A program made the position numbers and the translations under genes. Positions 5,500 through 11,185 of a stretch of DNA of 11,226 nt are shown here, in pieces (position 1 is the first letter of the stretch; every line of letters starts with the position of its first letter). Origin of the DNA: Baffinella frigidus (Eukaryota; Cryptophyceae; Cryptomonadales; Baffinellaceae); NCBI GenBank assembly GCA_026770585.1, contig MU647531.1, positions 69,504-80,729 on the forward strand. The letters run 5' to 3'. The notes under the pieces are model-generated. The model searched no databases. It saw only the letters and a list, made by a program, of their open reading frames with translations, and was not told the origin of the DNA.

Positions 5500-6595
5500 T
5501 TGGTGGATGTTGGTCGTTTGGCAAACCCCCGAAACGCGACGCCAGCCCCCCTGGTGCCAATCTGGAAAGCTTGATCGAGAAAATGCTGTACTTCTGAGAG
5601 CTGACGGAGCGAGACAAGGCTGGAAAATTTGGCGGGTGTTTTCTGGAAACAGGGAAGTGGGTGGCAAGGCGTCAGCCCGACGCATTCGGTGAGTCTATCA
5701 GGGTTGCGTGGGGCACTGCACCTTCTCCAGCTCCCTGTCCGCTCGCTGCCCCCATCGCGGGCGAACCTCCATCTCCAAAAGTAGGCCGCAGCAACTGCTC
5801 GCCCCTACCTCGCAATAGCAGCACCGAGCGCGTCTCCCCCCCTCCTCATCGCTCCTGGGGCGGGATAAACAGCCGCCGGGGTCGGAGCATCTCGCCGACA
5901 CAACCAGAGGAGCTTTTTGTGGTGTCCGGGCCCGAGAGGAGGGACGAAACGCCCTTTCCCACCCTGAATGGAACGAACAGTTAGTCACGTCCTGTCATGA
6001 GCACACTGTCACGTCCGTTTACTACTGCACTAATAGCGAAAAGGGGCGTGCCGGGACAAGCGGCCTTTGCGAGAGTGGAACGGCGTGCGGCTGGGACAAT
6101 AGGGAGCTTCGTCGGACGTGCCATGTCCACCGACACTGGTTCCCCCCGCCCCACACCCGCCGCCCTCTGACCCCCCCGCCCCATCCCACGGCTCTCCTCC
6201 CCCTAGTCTTCCCAAGCAGCTGGAGAAGCACGCCGTGAGTGCTGCGGAGCGCGCGCCAGCCCTCGCAAGTCCACCATTTCGATCGTGCGGGGATCGTGCG
6301 ACGAATCCCCATTTGTTCGGTGGGGGGGTCGCCGGACGAGCACCTTCCCATGGCACGATTCCCCCGCGTTCTCCTCTCTCCTTCCCTCGAGCACCTTAGC
6401 AACCCGCAGAGCAGCTTAGAAGGGATCCTGCCAGACGATGTTTCGGCGCACAGCACCCTATGGAAGCGAATCCCCAGGGACCTAGGCAGGTTCAAGAGCT
6501 TCGAGTGGCAGAGGTACCTGTTTCGGGGTTCTTTGGGGGTTGGGGGTTGGGGGCTCCTTTTCCTAGCGAGGTTCTCGGGGCGTTGTGCAAGGATG
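5500..6595. other. GC-rich stretch with few stops, no gene recognised
   Basis: About 1.1 kb between the two family B copies is C- and G-rich, and several frames on both strands stay open for 60-157 codons, as expected from base composition alone. Long C tracts occur near 6139-6200. Consensus-like splice donors GTGAGT appear at 5689 and 6235 on the plus strand, the first just after an open stretch (5411-5692). This may be a gene's first exons, a CpG-rich regulatory region or a decayed element; none can be shown. Only the frame at 6239-6622 shows even a weak family resemblance. Confidence 0.4.
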
Positions 6596-6622
6596 CCACC
6601 AGCAACCCGTTGCAGTCTTTGA
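6239..6622 (+). pseudogene. Possible transposase-like fragment (very tentative)
   Basis: A 127-codon open frame without an ATG at its start. Residues around 55-66 read SLEGILPDDV and residues 78-95 read IPRDLGRFKSFEWQRYLF. This order (an EG-type motif, then a P..lGR...EW..fL motif) is reminiscent of the segment in tnp2-like transposases (CACTA-type relatives) where 'EG' precedes 'R.pR.l....EWr.fLl'. The spacing here is much shorter than usual, no catalytic residues can be assigned, and the frame then runs into a G-quadruplex tract and the family B element. Chance is a serious alternative in such GC-rich DNA. Confidence 0.15.
6525..6553 (+). repeat. G-quadruplex motif
   Basis: Four runs of four to five G (6525-6528, 6535-6539, 6542-6546, 6549-6553) with spacers of 6, 2 and 2 bases. 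This is a textbook intramolecular G-quadruplex pattern on the plus strand, 43 bp before family B copy 2. Confidence 0.8.
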
Positions 6623-6801
6623 CCGGATCGGCTACTGTAGTAATTTTCAGCTAAACCGAAGAAATCTCTTCGGTGTCTCCCGTCAGCAATTCGAAGTCCC
6701 TAGGGTTTCCTACCGTAGGGTCATAGGAAAGATGTGTTTTCCAAATCAAATACCCGAATCCTTGGGAGGATCCGGTAAAAGCTGCTACGGGTTGCTGGTG
6801 G
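6596..6801 (+). mobile_element. Family B element, copy with perfect 15-bp TIRs
   Basis: CCACCAGCAACCCGT (6596-6610) and ACGGGTTGCTGGTGG (6787-6801) are exact inverted repeats. The hairpin inside is 6656-6662 with 6667-6673 (CCGAAGA/TCTTCGG, loop AATC). A CTACCGTAGGG word (about 6710) links it to the repeats at 3173 and 7072. The inverted sister copy is at 5096-5299. A 95-codon frame (6585-6872) crosses it. No transposase is present; non-autonomous. Confidence 0.75.
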
Positions 6802-6831
6802 TGGTGCTGGTAAGATCTGTCCCCTGCTACA

Positions 6832-6959
6832 CCACCCTGGAGTCAACTGGGGGCAAATCGATGGTTTCTTAAGTCAACTCCCATTCAAATGCGCCCGGAA
6901 TCCGGGCGCATCTGTGGGAGATTGACTTAAGATTTGCCCCTGGGTTGCCTCCAGGGTGG
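6832..6959. mobile_element. Triple-nested foldback, 128 bp
   Basis: Three inverted pairs sit inside one another. The outer arms are 6832-6859 with 6931-6959 (CCACCCTGGAG... with ...CTCCAGGGTGG). The middle arms are 6868-6883 with 6915-6931 (CTTAAGTCAACTCCCA). The inner arms are a perfect 11-bp stem, 6889-6899 with 6901-6911, centred on one A. The middle arms use the AAGTCAAC/TTGACTT word also found at the ends of family C. Confidence 0.8.
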
Positions 6960-7031
6960 AATCGATCGCTCTGGAACCCCTGGGAATACGCTCCCACACA
7001 ACCACCCCACAAAACGGGCTACTCGGGGATT

Positions 7032-7052
7032 TTCGGTGGCCGAGCCACCGAG
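7032..7052. repeat. Short perfect hairpin
   Basis: CGGTGGC (7034-7040) and GCCACCG (7044-7050) form a 7-bp stem with the loop CGA; flanking GATT and AATC can lengthen it with bulges. Confidence 0.6.
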
Positions 7053-7071
7053 AATCGGTTAGGATGGTCAG

Positions 7072-7194
7072 GATATCCGTAGGGACTCTGCCGTAGGGAA
7101 CAACCCTGTGTCCCTACGGGTCGCCTATCGTAGGCTCCTATGGATTATGCACTTGAGGGTTGTTCACGAAATCGCTTCAAAGTCCGCCGTGTGG
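7072..7194 (+). repeat. Dispersed repeat with CCCTACGG word, copy 2
   Basis: Copy of 3173-3282 in the same orientation. CCGTAGGGA near 7078 can pair with TCCCTACGG near 7114. It directly precedes the large foldback starting near 7200, as copy 1 precedes the end-like sequence at 3302-3346 (both then run into GGTACACATCCG). Confidence 0.65.
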
Positions 7195-7311
7195 TAGCCC
7201 TGCCTCACTCGGGTTGGCTGACTGTTCTCCCAAGTCGGCATGCTGTGCGGTACACATCCGTCAACTTTTTAGCGGGCAAGAGCCCGGGCTCGACAAATTG
7301 GTGAGATCAAA

Positions 7312-7330
7312 TGGGCTGAGACAGAGCCCA
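7312..7330. repeat. Short hairpin TGGGCT/AGCCCA
   Basis: Six-base stem (7312-7317 with 7325-7330) and seven-base loop, between the outer left arm and the next nested foldback. Confidence 0.5.
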
Positions 7331-7335
7331 CGGGA

Positions 7336-7532
7336 TAGAGCGGTTTTCTCATCTGTCGGCCACTCACCGACATGAAAATATGAACAAGGGCTCCAAATCC
7401 GGCAACTTTTGGCGTGATTCTGAAGTTTTAGAGTTTTATTTAGTGATAAAAATGCCAAAAGTGGCCGGAATTGGAGCCCTTGTTCACAAATTTCATATCG
7501 GTTGGTGGCCGACAGATGCGAAAACCGCTCTA
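7336..7532. mobile_element. 197-bp hairpin element, 80-nt arms
   Basis: Arms 7336-7415 and 7452-7532 pair with roughly ten mismatches, from TAGAGCGGTTTT at the left end to AAAACCGCTCTA at the right. Shared inner words are ATCTGTCGGCCAC, GAACAAGGGCTCCAA and ACTTTTGGC. The loop is about 36 nt. Nested in the 7200-7926 foldback. This is the longest hairpin in the window and a candidate for small-RNA production if transcribed. Confidence 0.85.
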
Positions 7533-7671
7533 CGCTGCCAAGGGAGCACAGGGTCAAGTTCTTCCCCGGTTGACTTTACAAGTGATTTTACCACGGCCGA
7601 ACATTCTCTCTTCGACCCGATTGACTTCCGATTGCGGGTTTTCCATTTCTCGGGCAATTGTACGAGATGTC

Positions 7672-7685
7672 GCCCGAAATCGGGC
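7672..7685. repeat. 14-bp palindrome
   Basis: GCCCGAAATCGGGC forms a 6-bp stem (GCCCGA/TCGGGC) with two central A residues; it lies between the two nested foldbacks. Confidence 0.6.
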
Positions 7686-7738
7686 AGCTTGCGGCGCAAA
7701 AATCCAGATAAAAACACTTGAAAAGACAATCGGGAATA

Positions 7739-7797
7739 AATGGTTTCTTGCCGAGTTGGGAGCTGTAGAACCGCTCCCAACTCGGGAAGAAACCATT
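7739..7797. mobile_element. 59-bp hairpin, 25-nt arms
   Basis: Arms 7739-7763 and 7773-7797 (AATGGTTTCTT...GAGTTGGGAGC) pair with one mismatch around a 9-base loop. It forms the second nested foldback of the 7200-7926 unit. Confidence 0.85.
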
Positions 7798-8050
7798 ACT
7801 CTGCCTCGGTCGATCAGGGCTCACCAATTTGCTTCCCCCGGGCTCTTTTTCACTTCAAAGTTGACGGATCTGTACCGCAAACCCAGCATGTCAACTTTGG
7901 AATAGTCCGCCAACCCGACTGGCAGAGCTCTGTGGCAGAGCTAGAGGGTTAGCGATGACTCACCCACGCAGGCTGTGTGTCCCAGAGGAAGCTCTGTTTA
8001 GTTCAGAGGCATCCGGGCGGACTCATAACCCTACTTTAGACGTGAGGGGG

Positions 8051-8295
8051 GTCAATCAAAAGTTGACGTAGCGGCAGAACGCGCAGAATCTCATCGGGCC
8101 CCTTCATAGAATCTATCTCAGAAACTGTCCATCGAAACGATTTCTGGTACAAATCGAAGATTTTAAAAATTCTAAATGTACAGAATGGCTCCAAGCCCCA
8201 CTGTAATCTGAGAGAACTATGGAGAGACGCGATGGAATCTTCGCATGCTGCCATAAGTTGACTCGAGGGCCAGGGGAGTTGACTTTTCAATTGAC
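8051..8295. mobile_element. Element-like block with AAGTTGAC ends
   Basis: GTCAATCAAAAGTTGAC (8051-8067) and GTTGACTTTTCAATTGAC (8278-8295) are inverted with a few mismatches, enclosing about 210 bp. The interior contains CTGGTACAAATCG, like the satellite units, and another AGTTGAC near 8256. MITE-like; an 84-codon minus-strand frame (8036-8290) inside is unremarkable. Confidence 0.5.
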
Positions 8296-8314
8296 CACCT
8301 TCAGGTCTAGCGTA

Positions 8315-8371
8315 CCACTCGAGAATGCTAGAGGCGCCTATTTAAATGTGGGGTTGTAAACATTTGTACCA
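8315..8371 (+). repeat. Family A fragment, left end only
   Basis: CCACTCGAG (8315-8323), GCTAGA, then ATTTAAATGTGGGGTTGT and TTTGTACCAG follow the order seen from 1161 in family A, with more divergence. The hairpin and the right half are absent. Confidence 0.6.
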
Positions 8372-8430
8372 GGATAAGGTAAAGTAACCTCGTGTCCGGT
8401 AAACATTATACCAGGCGCGAAGTTACTTTT

Positions 8431-8784
8431 GACGCCGCTGCAAGCCTCCTGTCCTACTCAGAACCTCTGGTGTTCGGACTCATAACCTCTGGTCTTCGGA
8501 CTCATAACCTCTGGGTGTGGGGCTCATAACTTCTGGATTTGTGAGCAGAGGAGGATTCGCCGACGCCGCTGCAACCCTCCTGCCCTACTCACAACCTGTT
8601 GTGTTCAGACTCATAACCTCTGGTCTTCGGACTCATAACTTCTGGGTGTGGGGCTCACAACTTCTGGATGTGTGGCTCATAACCTGTTTTCTTCGGACTC
8701 ATAACCGGCGCTGTGGTGCGCAGAGGAGGATTCGCCGACGCCGCTGCAAGCCTCCTGCCCGTACACCCCCCCACCAACCACCCG
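8431..8784 (+). repeat. Complex tandem repeat, GACGCCGCTGCAA units
   Basis: GACGCCGCTGCAA starts at 8431, 8562 and 8737 (131 and 175 bp apart), twice preceded by GCAGAGGAGGATTCGCC and followed by CCTCCTG. Between them is a short repeat of about 20 bp (CTCATAACCTCTGG, TCTTCGGACTCATAAC) in about ten diverged copies. The end, CCTCCTGCCCGTACAC...CCAACCAC (about 8751-8784), recurs at 9123-9154. Frames across it are repeat-derived. Confidence 0.85.
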
Positions 8785-8951
8785 AAGAGAACCAGGAGTG
8801 TGAGATCCGGTAGGGAATTGGAGCCGTTGGCCAAATCTGGTTCCCACACGCCCCCCCCCACACACACACGAGGCTATCCACGCGAACAGAATAAATGTCG
8901 ATTGTAAGCGTTTGTGTAGTAATTTTCATGTCTGGTCGAATAGAATGACAA

Positions 8952-8972
8952 GCTACACGTTTTTCGTGTAGC
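8952..8972. repeat. Hairpin with T5 loop
   Basis: GCTACACG (8952-8959), five T, then CGTGTAGC (8965-8972): a perfect 8-bp stem. It contains the CTACAC word of the dispersed TGTGTAGTAATTTTC motif, which lies intact just upstream (8913-8927). Confidence 0.7.
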
Positions 8973-9013
8973 GCGCCCCCCCGCCACCCTCATCCGGGAA
9001 CAAATATATATTT

Positions 9014-9113
9014 TTCAAGAATCCGCACGAAAATTGCTGCACATTTTATTTTTATTTCAAGAATCCGTACGAAAATTACTACACAATTGCTTTTGTTGGG
9101 TAGTAATTTTCGT
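9014..9113. repeat. 42-bp duplication plus GAAAATTACTAC foldback
   Basis: TTCAAGAATCCG, then ACGAAAATT and a CTRCACA word, occur from 9014 and again from 9056. The second copy is the left arm of a hairpin: ACGAAAATTACTAC (9069-9082) is exactly inverted at 9100-9113, with a 17-base loop. Confidence 0.75.
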
Positions 9114-9199
9114 TGACAGGGTCTCCTGCCCGTACACGCCCCCTCCAACCACGCCAAATGCCCTGCCCTCCGAAGCAGACCAAATCAACGATGTAGTTC

Positions 9200-9244
9200 G
9201 AGCCATTTCCCTGCTGAACGGTTCGACATCGAACAAAATGGCTC
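9200..9244. repeat. Two-level hairpin
   Basis: Outer stem GAGCCATTT/AAATGGCTC (9200-9208 with 9236-9244); inner stem GTTCG/CGAAC (9221-9225 with 9230-9234) with loop ACAT. I considered a tRNA-like fold because of the GTTCGA word, but the arms do not fit one. Confidence 0.6.
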
Positions 9245-9267
9245 AAGCGCAGTAATTTTCACACCAA

Positions 9268-9406
9268 TAGTAATTTTCACACAAATAGGGGCGTTTGGTC
9301 ACGAATCTGACAGGAATCTGTCAGATACGTGACCAAGCCTGCCCGTGACTGGTACTAAATTTAACAACCCCACATTTAAAATAGTCCCATTTCTAGCCTC
9401 GAGCGG
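9268..9406 (-). mobile_element. Family A element, inverted truncated copy
   Basis: Reverse complement of 1161-1313. The 70 bases at 9337-9406 match 64 of 70 with 1161-1230, and 9268-9294 match 26 of 27 with 1287-1313. The hairpin between them (9295-9313 with 9318-9336) keeps the stem base TTGGTCACG/CGTGACCAA but has a different upper stem, CTGACAG/CTGTCAG. The second terminal repeat is missing; upstream DNA (9245-9267) has a further TAATTTTCACAC word instead. Confidence 0.75.
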
Positions 9407-9520
9407 TGGTCGCCCATGACGTCCACACGAGAATGCTTTTAACCGCTACCGAGCGAGGACGGGACACGATTTTAAAAACTTCAACCTGAATCCTGAAGGA
9501 AATGGACTTTTAAAATGAAA

Positions 9521-9548
9521 AGCCAGGACCGGAATCCCGGTCCTGGCT
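9521..9548. repeat. Perfect 12-bp hairpin
   Basis: AGCCAGGACCGG (9521-9532), loop AATC, then its exact complement (9537-9548). It is very stable as RNA, but no run of T follows directly, so it is not called a terminator. Confidence 0.8.
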
Positions 9549-9677
9549 GTCTTATATGTGCCGAGTTGGCTCGACAGCGGATAGAGCGCTCTATTTAAAA
9601 CGGATATCTTTTTGCACGTGGGCATTTGTGTAGTAACTTTCGTGAGGTTATTTTACAAGTGAAGGGGGGGAAAGAGG

Positions 9678-9719
9678 TGTGTAGTAATTTTCACACAAAT
9701 AGGGGCGTTTGGTCACGTA
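9678..9719 (-). mobile_element. Family A fragment, 5' part only
   Basis: TGTGTAGTAATTTTCACACAAATAGGGGCGTTTGGTCACGTA is shared with the copy at 9268 from TAGTAATTTTC onward, and the match stops at the base of the hairpin (9719). The hairpin and everything beyond it are missing, as though broken at the foot of the stem. Confidence 0.7.
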
Positions 9720-9807
9720 GCTCAATGAATTCCAACCGAAAGCCTCTCTCTCTCGGCAGTGCGGCGTGGACCGAGGTGCGGCGCACGTGGCTCCGCCAGA
9801 ACAGCGG

Positions 9808-9937
9808 TAAACCCTAAACCCTTAACCAGAAACCATAAACACTAAACCCTAAACCCGAACACTAAACCCTAAACCCTAAACCCTAAAACCTAAACCCTGT
9901 ACCCTAAACCCTAAACCCTAAATCCTAAAGCTTAAAC
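9808..9937 (-). repeat. Interstitial telomere array, CCCTAAA sense
   Basis: About eighteen CCCTAAA-type heptamers with variants (CACTAAA, CCATAAA, CCTAAAG). The G-rich strand is the minus strand, as at 1434-1804. Several perfect consecutive units make it one of the cleaner blocks. Confidence 0.92.
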
Positions 9938-10000
9938 CTCCCCACTTTATTAACCCCCAACTTAACTGCCTAAGGGGTAAGTTGTGTGCCAAGAAAACAA

Positions 10001-10040
10001 TGTAAAATTGTTGTGTAGACTGTATAATTGTTGTATGGAC
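10001..10040 (+). repeat. 20-bp tandem duplication
   Basis: TGTAAAATTGTTGTGTAGAC is followed directly by a copy with three differences; CAAGAAAAC flanks the pair on both sides. Confidence 0.75.
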
Positions 10041-10135
10041 TATCAAGAAAACCTGGTAGTTAGGCGCACGTGGCTCCGCGGGAACACCACTCGGGAGGCT
10101 AAAGACAACGTCTAAAGTGTGACGTAGTATTTTCC

Positions 10136-10255
10136 CTGGTACTAATCCTGACTGTCTCGTCCCGGTCCCGGTACAAACCCCGCCCGGTCTCGTCCCCTAT
10201 TCCTGGTACTAACCCTGCCCGGTCTCGTCCGTGTCCTGGTACAAAACCTGCGCGA
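10136..10255 (+). repeat. Minisatellite, 32-35-bp units
   Basis: GGTAC starts at 10138, 10170, 10205 and 10238. Units carry ACTAAYCCTG or ACAAACCCCG, a CCCGGTCTCGTCC word and a short variable end. It is framed by the dispersed word GACGTAGTATTTTC at 10121 and 10291. Confidence 0.8.
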
Positions 10256-10256
10256 G

Positions 10257-10291
10257 TTAGTCAACTGCTATCGGGGGGGGGGTTGACTTTT
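10257..10291. repeat. AGTCAAC/GTTGACT pair around a G10 run
   Basis: TTAGTCAAC (10257-10265) faces GTTGACTTT (10282-10290), with ten G between. This arrangement resembles the GGGGGGTTGACTTAG end of family C. Confidence 0.55.
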
Positions 10292-10630
10292 GACGTAGTA
10301 TTTTCATCTCCGGTGCGGGCTCTTTCTTGAGGCTCATAGACATAGTATCACTCAACTCAAGGCTAAAGGGCCTTTCTAGGACCTGTATCAAGAGTAATAA
10401 AGTAATAAAGAAGTCTCAAGTGTCGCCCACAACCTTTGTCGCGCACGTGCGTGCAGTCTAAGAAGAAGAGCTTCTTCCACTCGGGAGGCTACGAAGCACG
10501 TCCCGCCCGGATATTTGGACATAACGTGACCAAAATTGCTGACTTTTGGCGTGTTTCCTTCGAAGCAATCCAATAATTGACTTTAGAATGTTCCCCGTAG
10601 TGTTCCGAGCGGTGGTACCTCCCCACTTAA

Positions 10631-11044
10631 TTAACCCCCACTACTGCAATCTGGAAGTCTGCTTTATGTTGTAATTCGATTCAGGGCTTTAAAGGCAGCG
10701 TTTGGTCTTACAACTATTTTTTGAGGAGCGGGCCTCCAAAGGTGGCGATCAGTGAGCAGAGTGTGACCATTCTTGAACTCGTTGAGGAGCTGGATGAGGT
10801 GAACTCGAGACACGCCAAGGCAGTCACCTCGGACAGTTGGCTTCGGCGTCCGCGTGACCGGTCACGCGGGCGTTCACGAGCCTGCCGGCGGGGCTGTTCC
10901 AATCACCGACGTGATTTGGGCCTCCAAAGGTGGCGAGTCGTGCCTTTAGTTGTGAAAATTACAACTTTCAGGTTTTGTAGTCCAGCCACACTTTTGAATG
11001 CAGCAGACTGCCGGTTTGCTGGAGCAACTGAATTGCCAAGATAA
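10631..11044 (+). CDS. Open frame, no ATG, unrecognised; possible exon
   Basis: The plus frame is open from the stop at 10628 to TAA at 11042-11044 (137 codons) with no ATG, so if real it would be an internal exon or a decayed gene. The part encoded by about 10721-10830 is helix-like and acidic (ISEQSVTILELVEELDEVN). It then enters the 86-bp repeat, where the 20-bp palindrome gives RPRDRSRGR on both strands. No family is recognised. A 62-codon minus frame overlaps it. The duplicated DNA and the repeat content argue against a conserved gene. Confidence 0.15.
   Translation, partial: LTPTTAIWKSALCCNSIQGFKGSVWSYNYFLRSGPPKVAISEQSVTILELVEELDEVNSRHAKAVTSDSWLRRPRDRSRGRSRACRRGCSNHRRDLGLQRWRVVPLVVKITTFRFCSPATLLNAADCRFAGATELPR
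10816..10901 (+). repeat. 86-bp recent duplication, copy 1
   Basis: Matches 11100-11185 at 84 of 86 positions, offset 284 bp. Contains the perfect 20-bp palindrome CCGCGTGACCGGTCACGCGG (10850-10869). It ends in TTCCA; the same TTCCA recurs at 11046-11050, just before the second repeated block. Confidence 0.93.
10919..10937 (+). repeat. Copy of GGGCCTCCAAAGGTGGCGA
   Basis: The same 19 bases occur at 10730-10748 and 10919-10937, in two different reading frames of the overlapping open stretch, which argues for DNA duplication over protein repeat. Nearby, AGTTGT (10948-10953) and ACAACT (10961-10966) form a stem around GAAAATT. Confidence 0.75.
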
Positions 11045-11051
11045 TTTCCAT

Positions 11052-11091
11052 TGATAGACATGATTCCTAAACCCGAAGCCCGGAAGCAGAG
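11052..11091 (+). repeat. 40-bp repeat, copy 1
   Basis: TGATAGACATGATTCC... to ...GGAAGCAGAG is identical at 11187-11226, the window end. In copy 2 it follows the 86-bp repeat directly; in copy 1 an extra 149 bp (10902-11050) separates them. Confidence 0.95.
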
Positions 11092-11099
11092 GAACATGA

Positions 11100-11185
11100 C
11101 AAGGCAGTCACCTCGGACAGTTGGCTTCGGCGTCCGCGTGACCGGTCACGCGGGCGCTCAAGAGCCTGCCGGCGGGGCTGTTCCA
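11100..11185 (+). repeat. 86-bp recent duplication, copy 2
   Basis: Second copy of 10816-10901, including the 20-bp palindrome at 11134-11153. It is followed at once by the second 40-bp repeat (11187-11226). The array probably continues beyond the window. Confidence 0.93.

Larger units (their letters stand above)
7200..7926. mobile_element. 730-bp foldback with about 105-nt imperfect arms
   Basis: Left arm 7200-7305 and right arm 7820-7926 are inverted copies with mismatches and small indels. They share TCGGGTTGGC, CATGCTG, GCGGTACA, ATCCGTCAACTTT, AGAGCCCGGG and AAATTGGTGAG. Two separate foldbacks (7336-7532 and 7739-7797) and a short palindrome (7672-7685) sit in the interior. Frames of up to 144 codons cross it on both strands, mutually overlapping and unlike any family I know. 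A nested cluster of non-autonomous insertions is likeliest. Confidence 0.7.
9781..10079 (+). repeat. Direct repeat GCGCACGTGGCTCCGC
   Basis: The 16-mer occurs exactly at 9781-9796 and 10064-10079, each followed by a short spacer and AACA. The pair brackets the third telomere-like block. CACGTG is present in both. Confidence 0.65.
9936..10640 (+). repeat. 24-bp direct repeat pair, ACCTCCCCACTT
   Basis: 9936-9959 and 10617-10640 match 23 of 24 (ACCTCCCCACTT, one mismatch, ATTAACCCCCA). The first abuts the telomere-like array, the second the start of the terminal open frame. Between them are CCACTCGGGAGGCTA words (10087-10101 and 10477-10491), similar to the family A terminus. Confidence 0.65.

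Noticed and set aside
6022-6495. Minus-strand frame of 157 codons in the GC-rich stretch
   Set aside because: Overlaps several other open frames on both strands in DNA poor in stop codons. Composition is dominated by Arg, Gly and Trp, with no recognisable motif.
7160-7952. Set of frames of 70-144 codons on both strands
   Set aside because: They cross long inverted repeats, so each strand mirrors the other; no family resemblance.
8431-8760. CRISPR-like array
   Set aside because: Repeats are of variable length and spacing, are themselves built of 20-bp sub-units, and spacers are not unique; the setting is eukaryotic.
9194-9246. tRNA-like GTTCGA word with stems
   Set aside because: The stems are nested, not cloverleaf; no acceptor, D or anticodon arm of correct size.
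9521-9560. Rho-independent terminator
   Set aside because: The 12-bp hairpin is not followed by a T run and there is no gene before it; the window is not bacterial in character.
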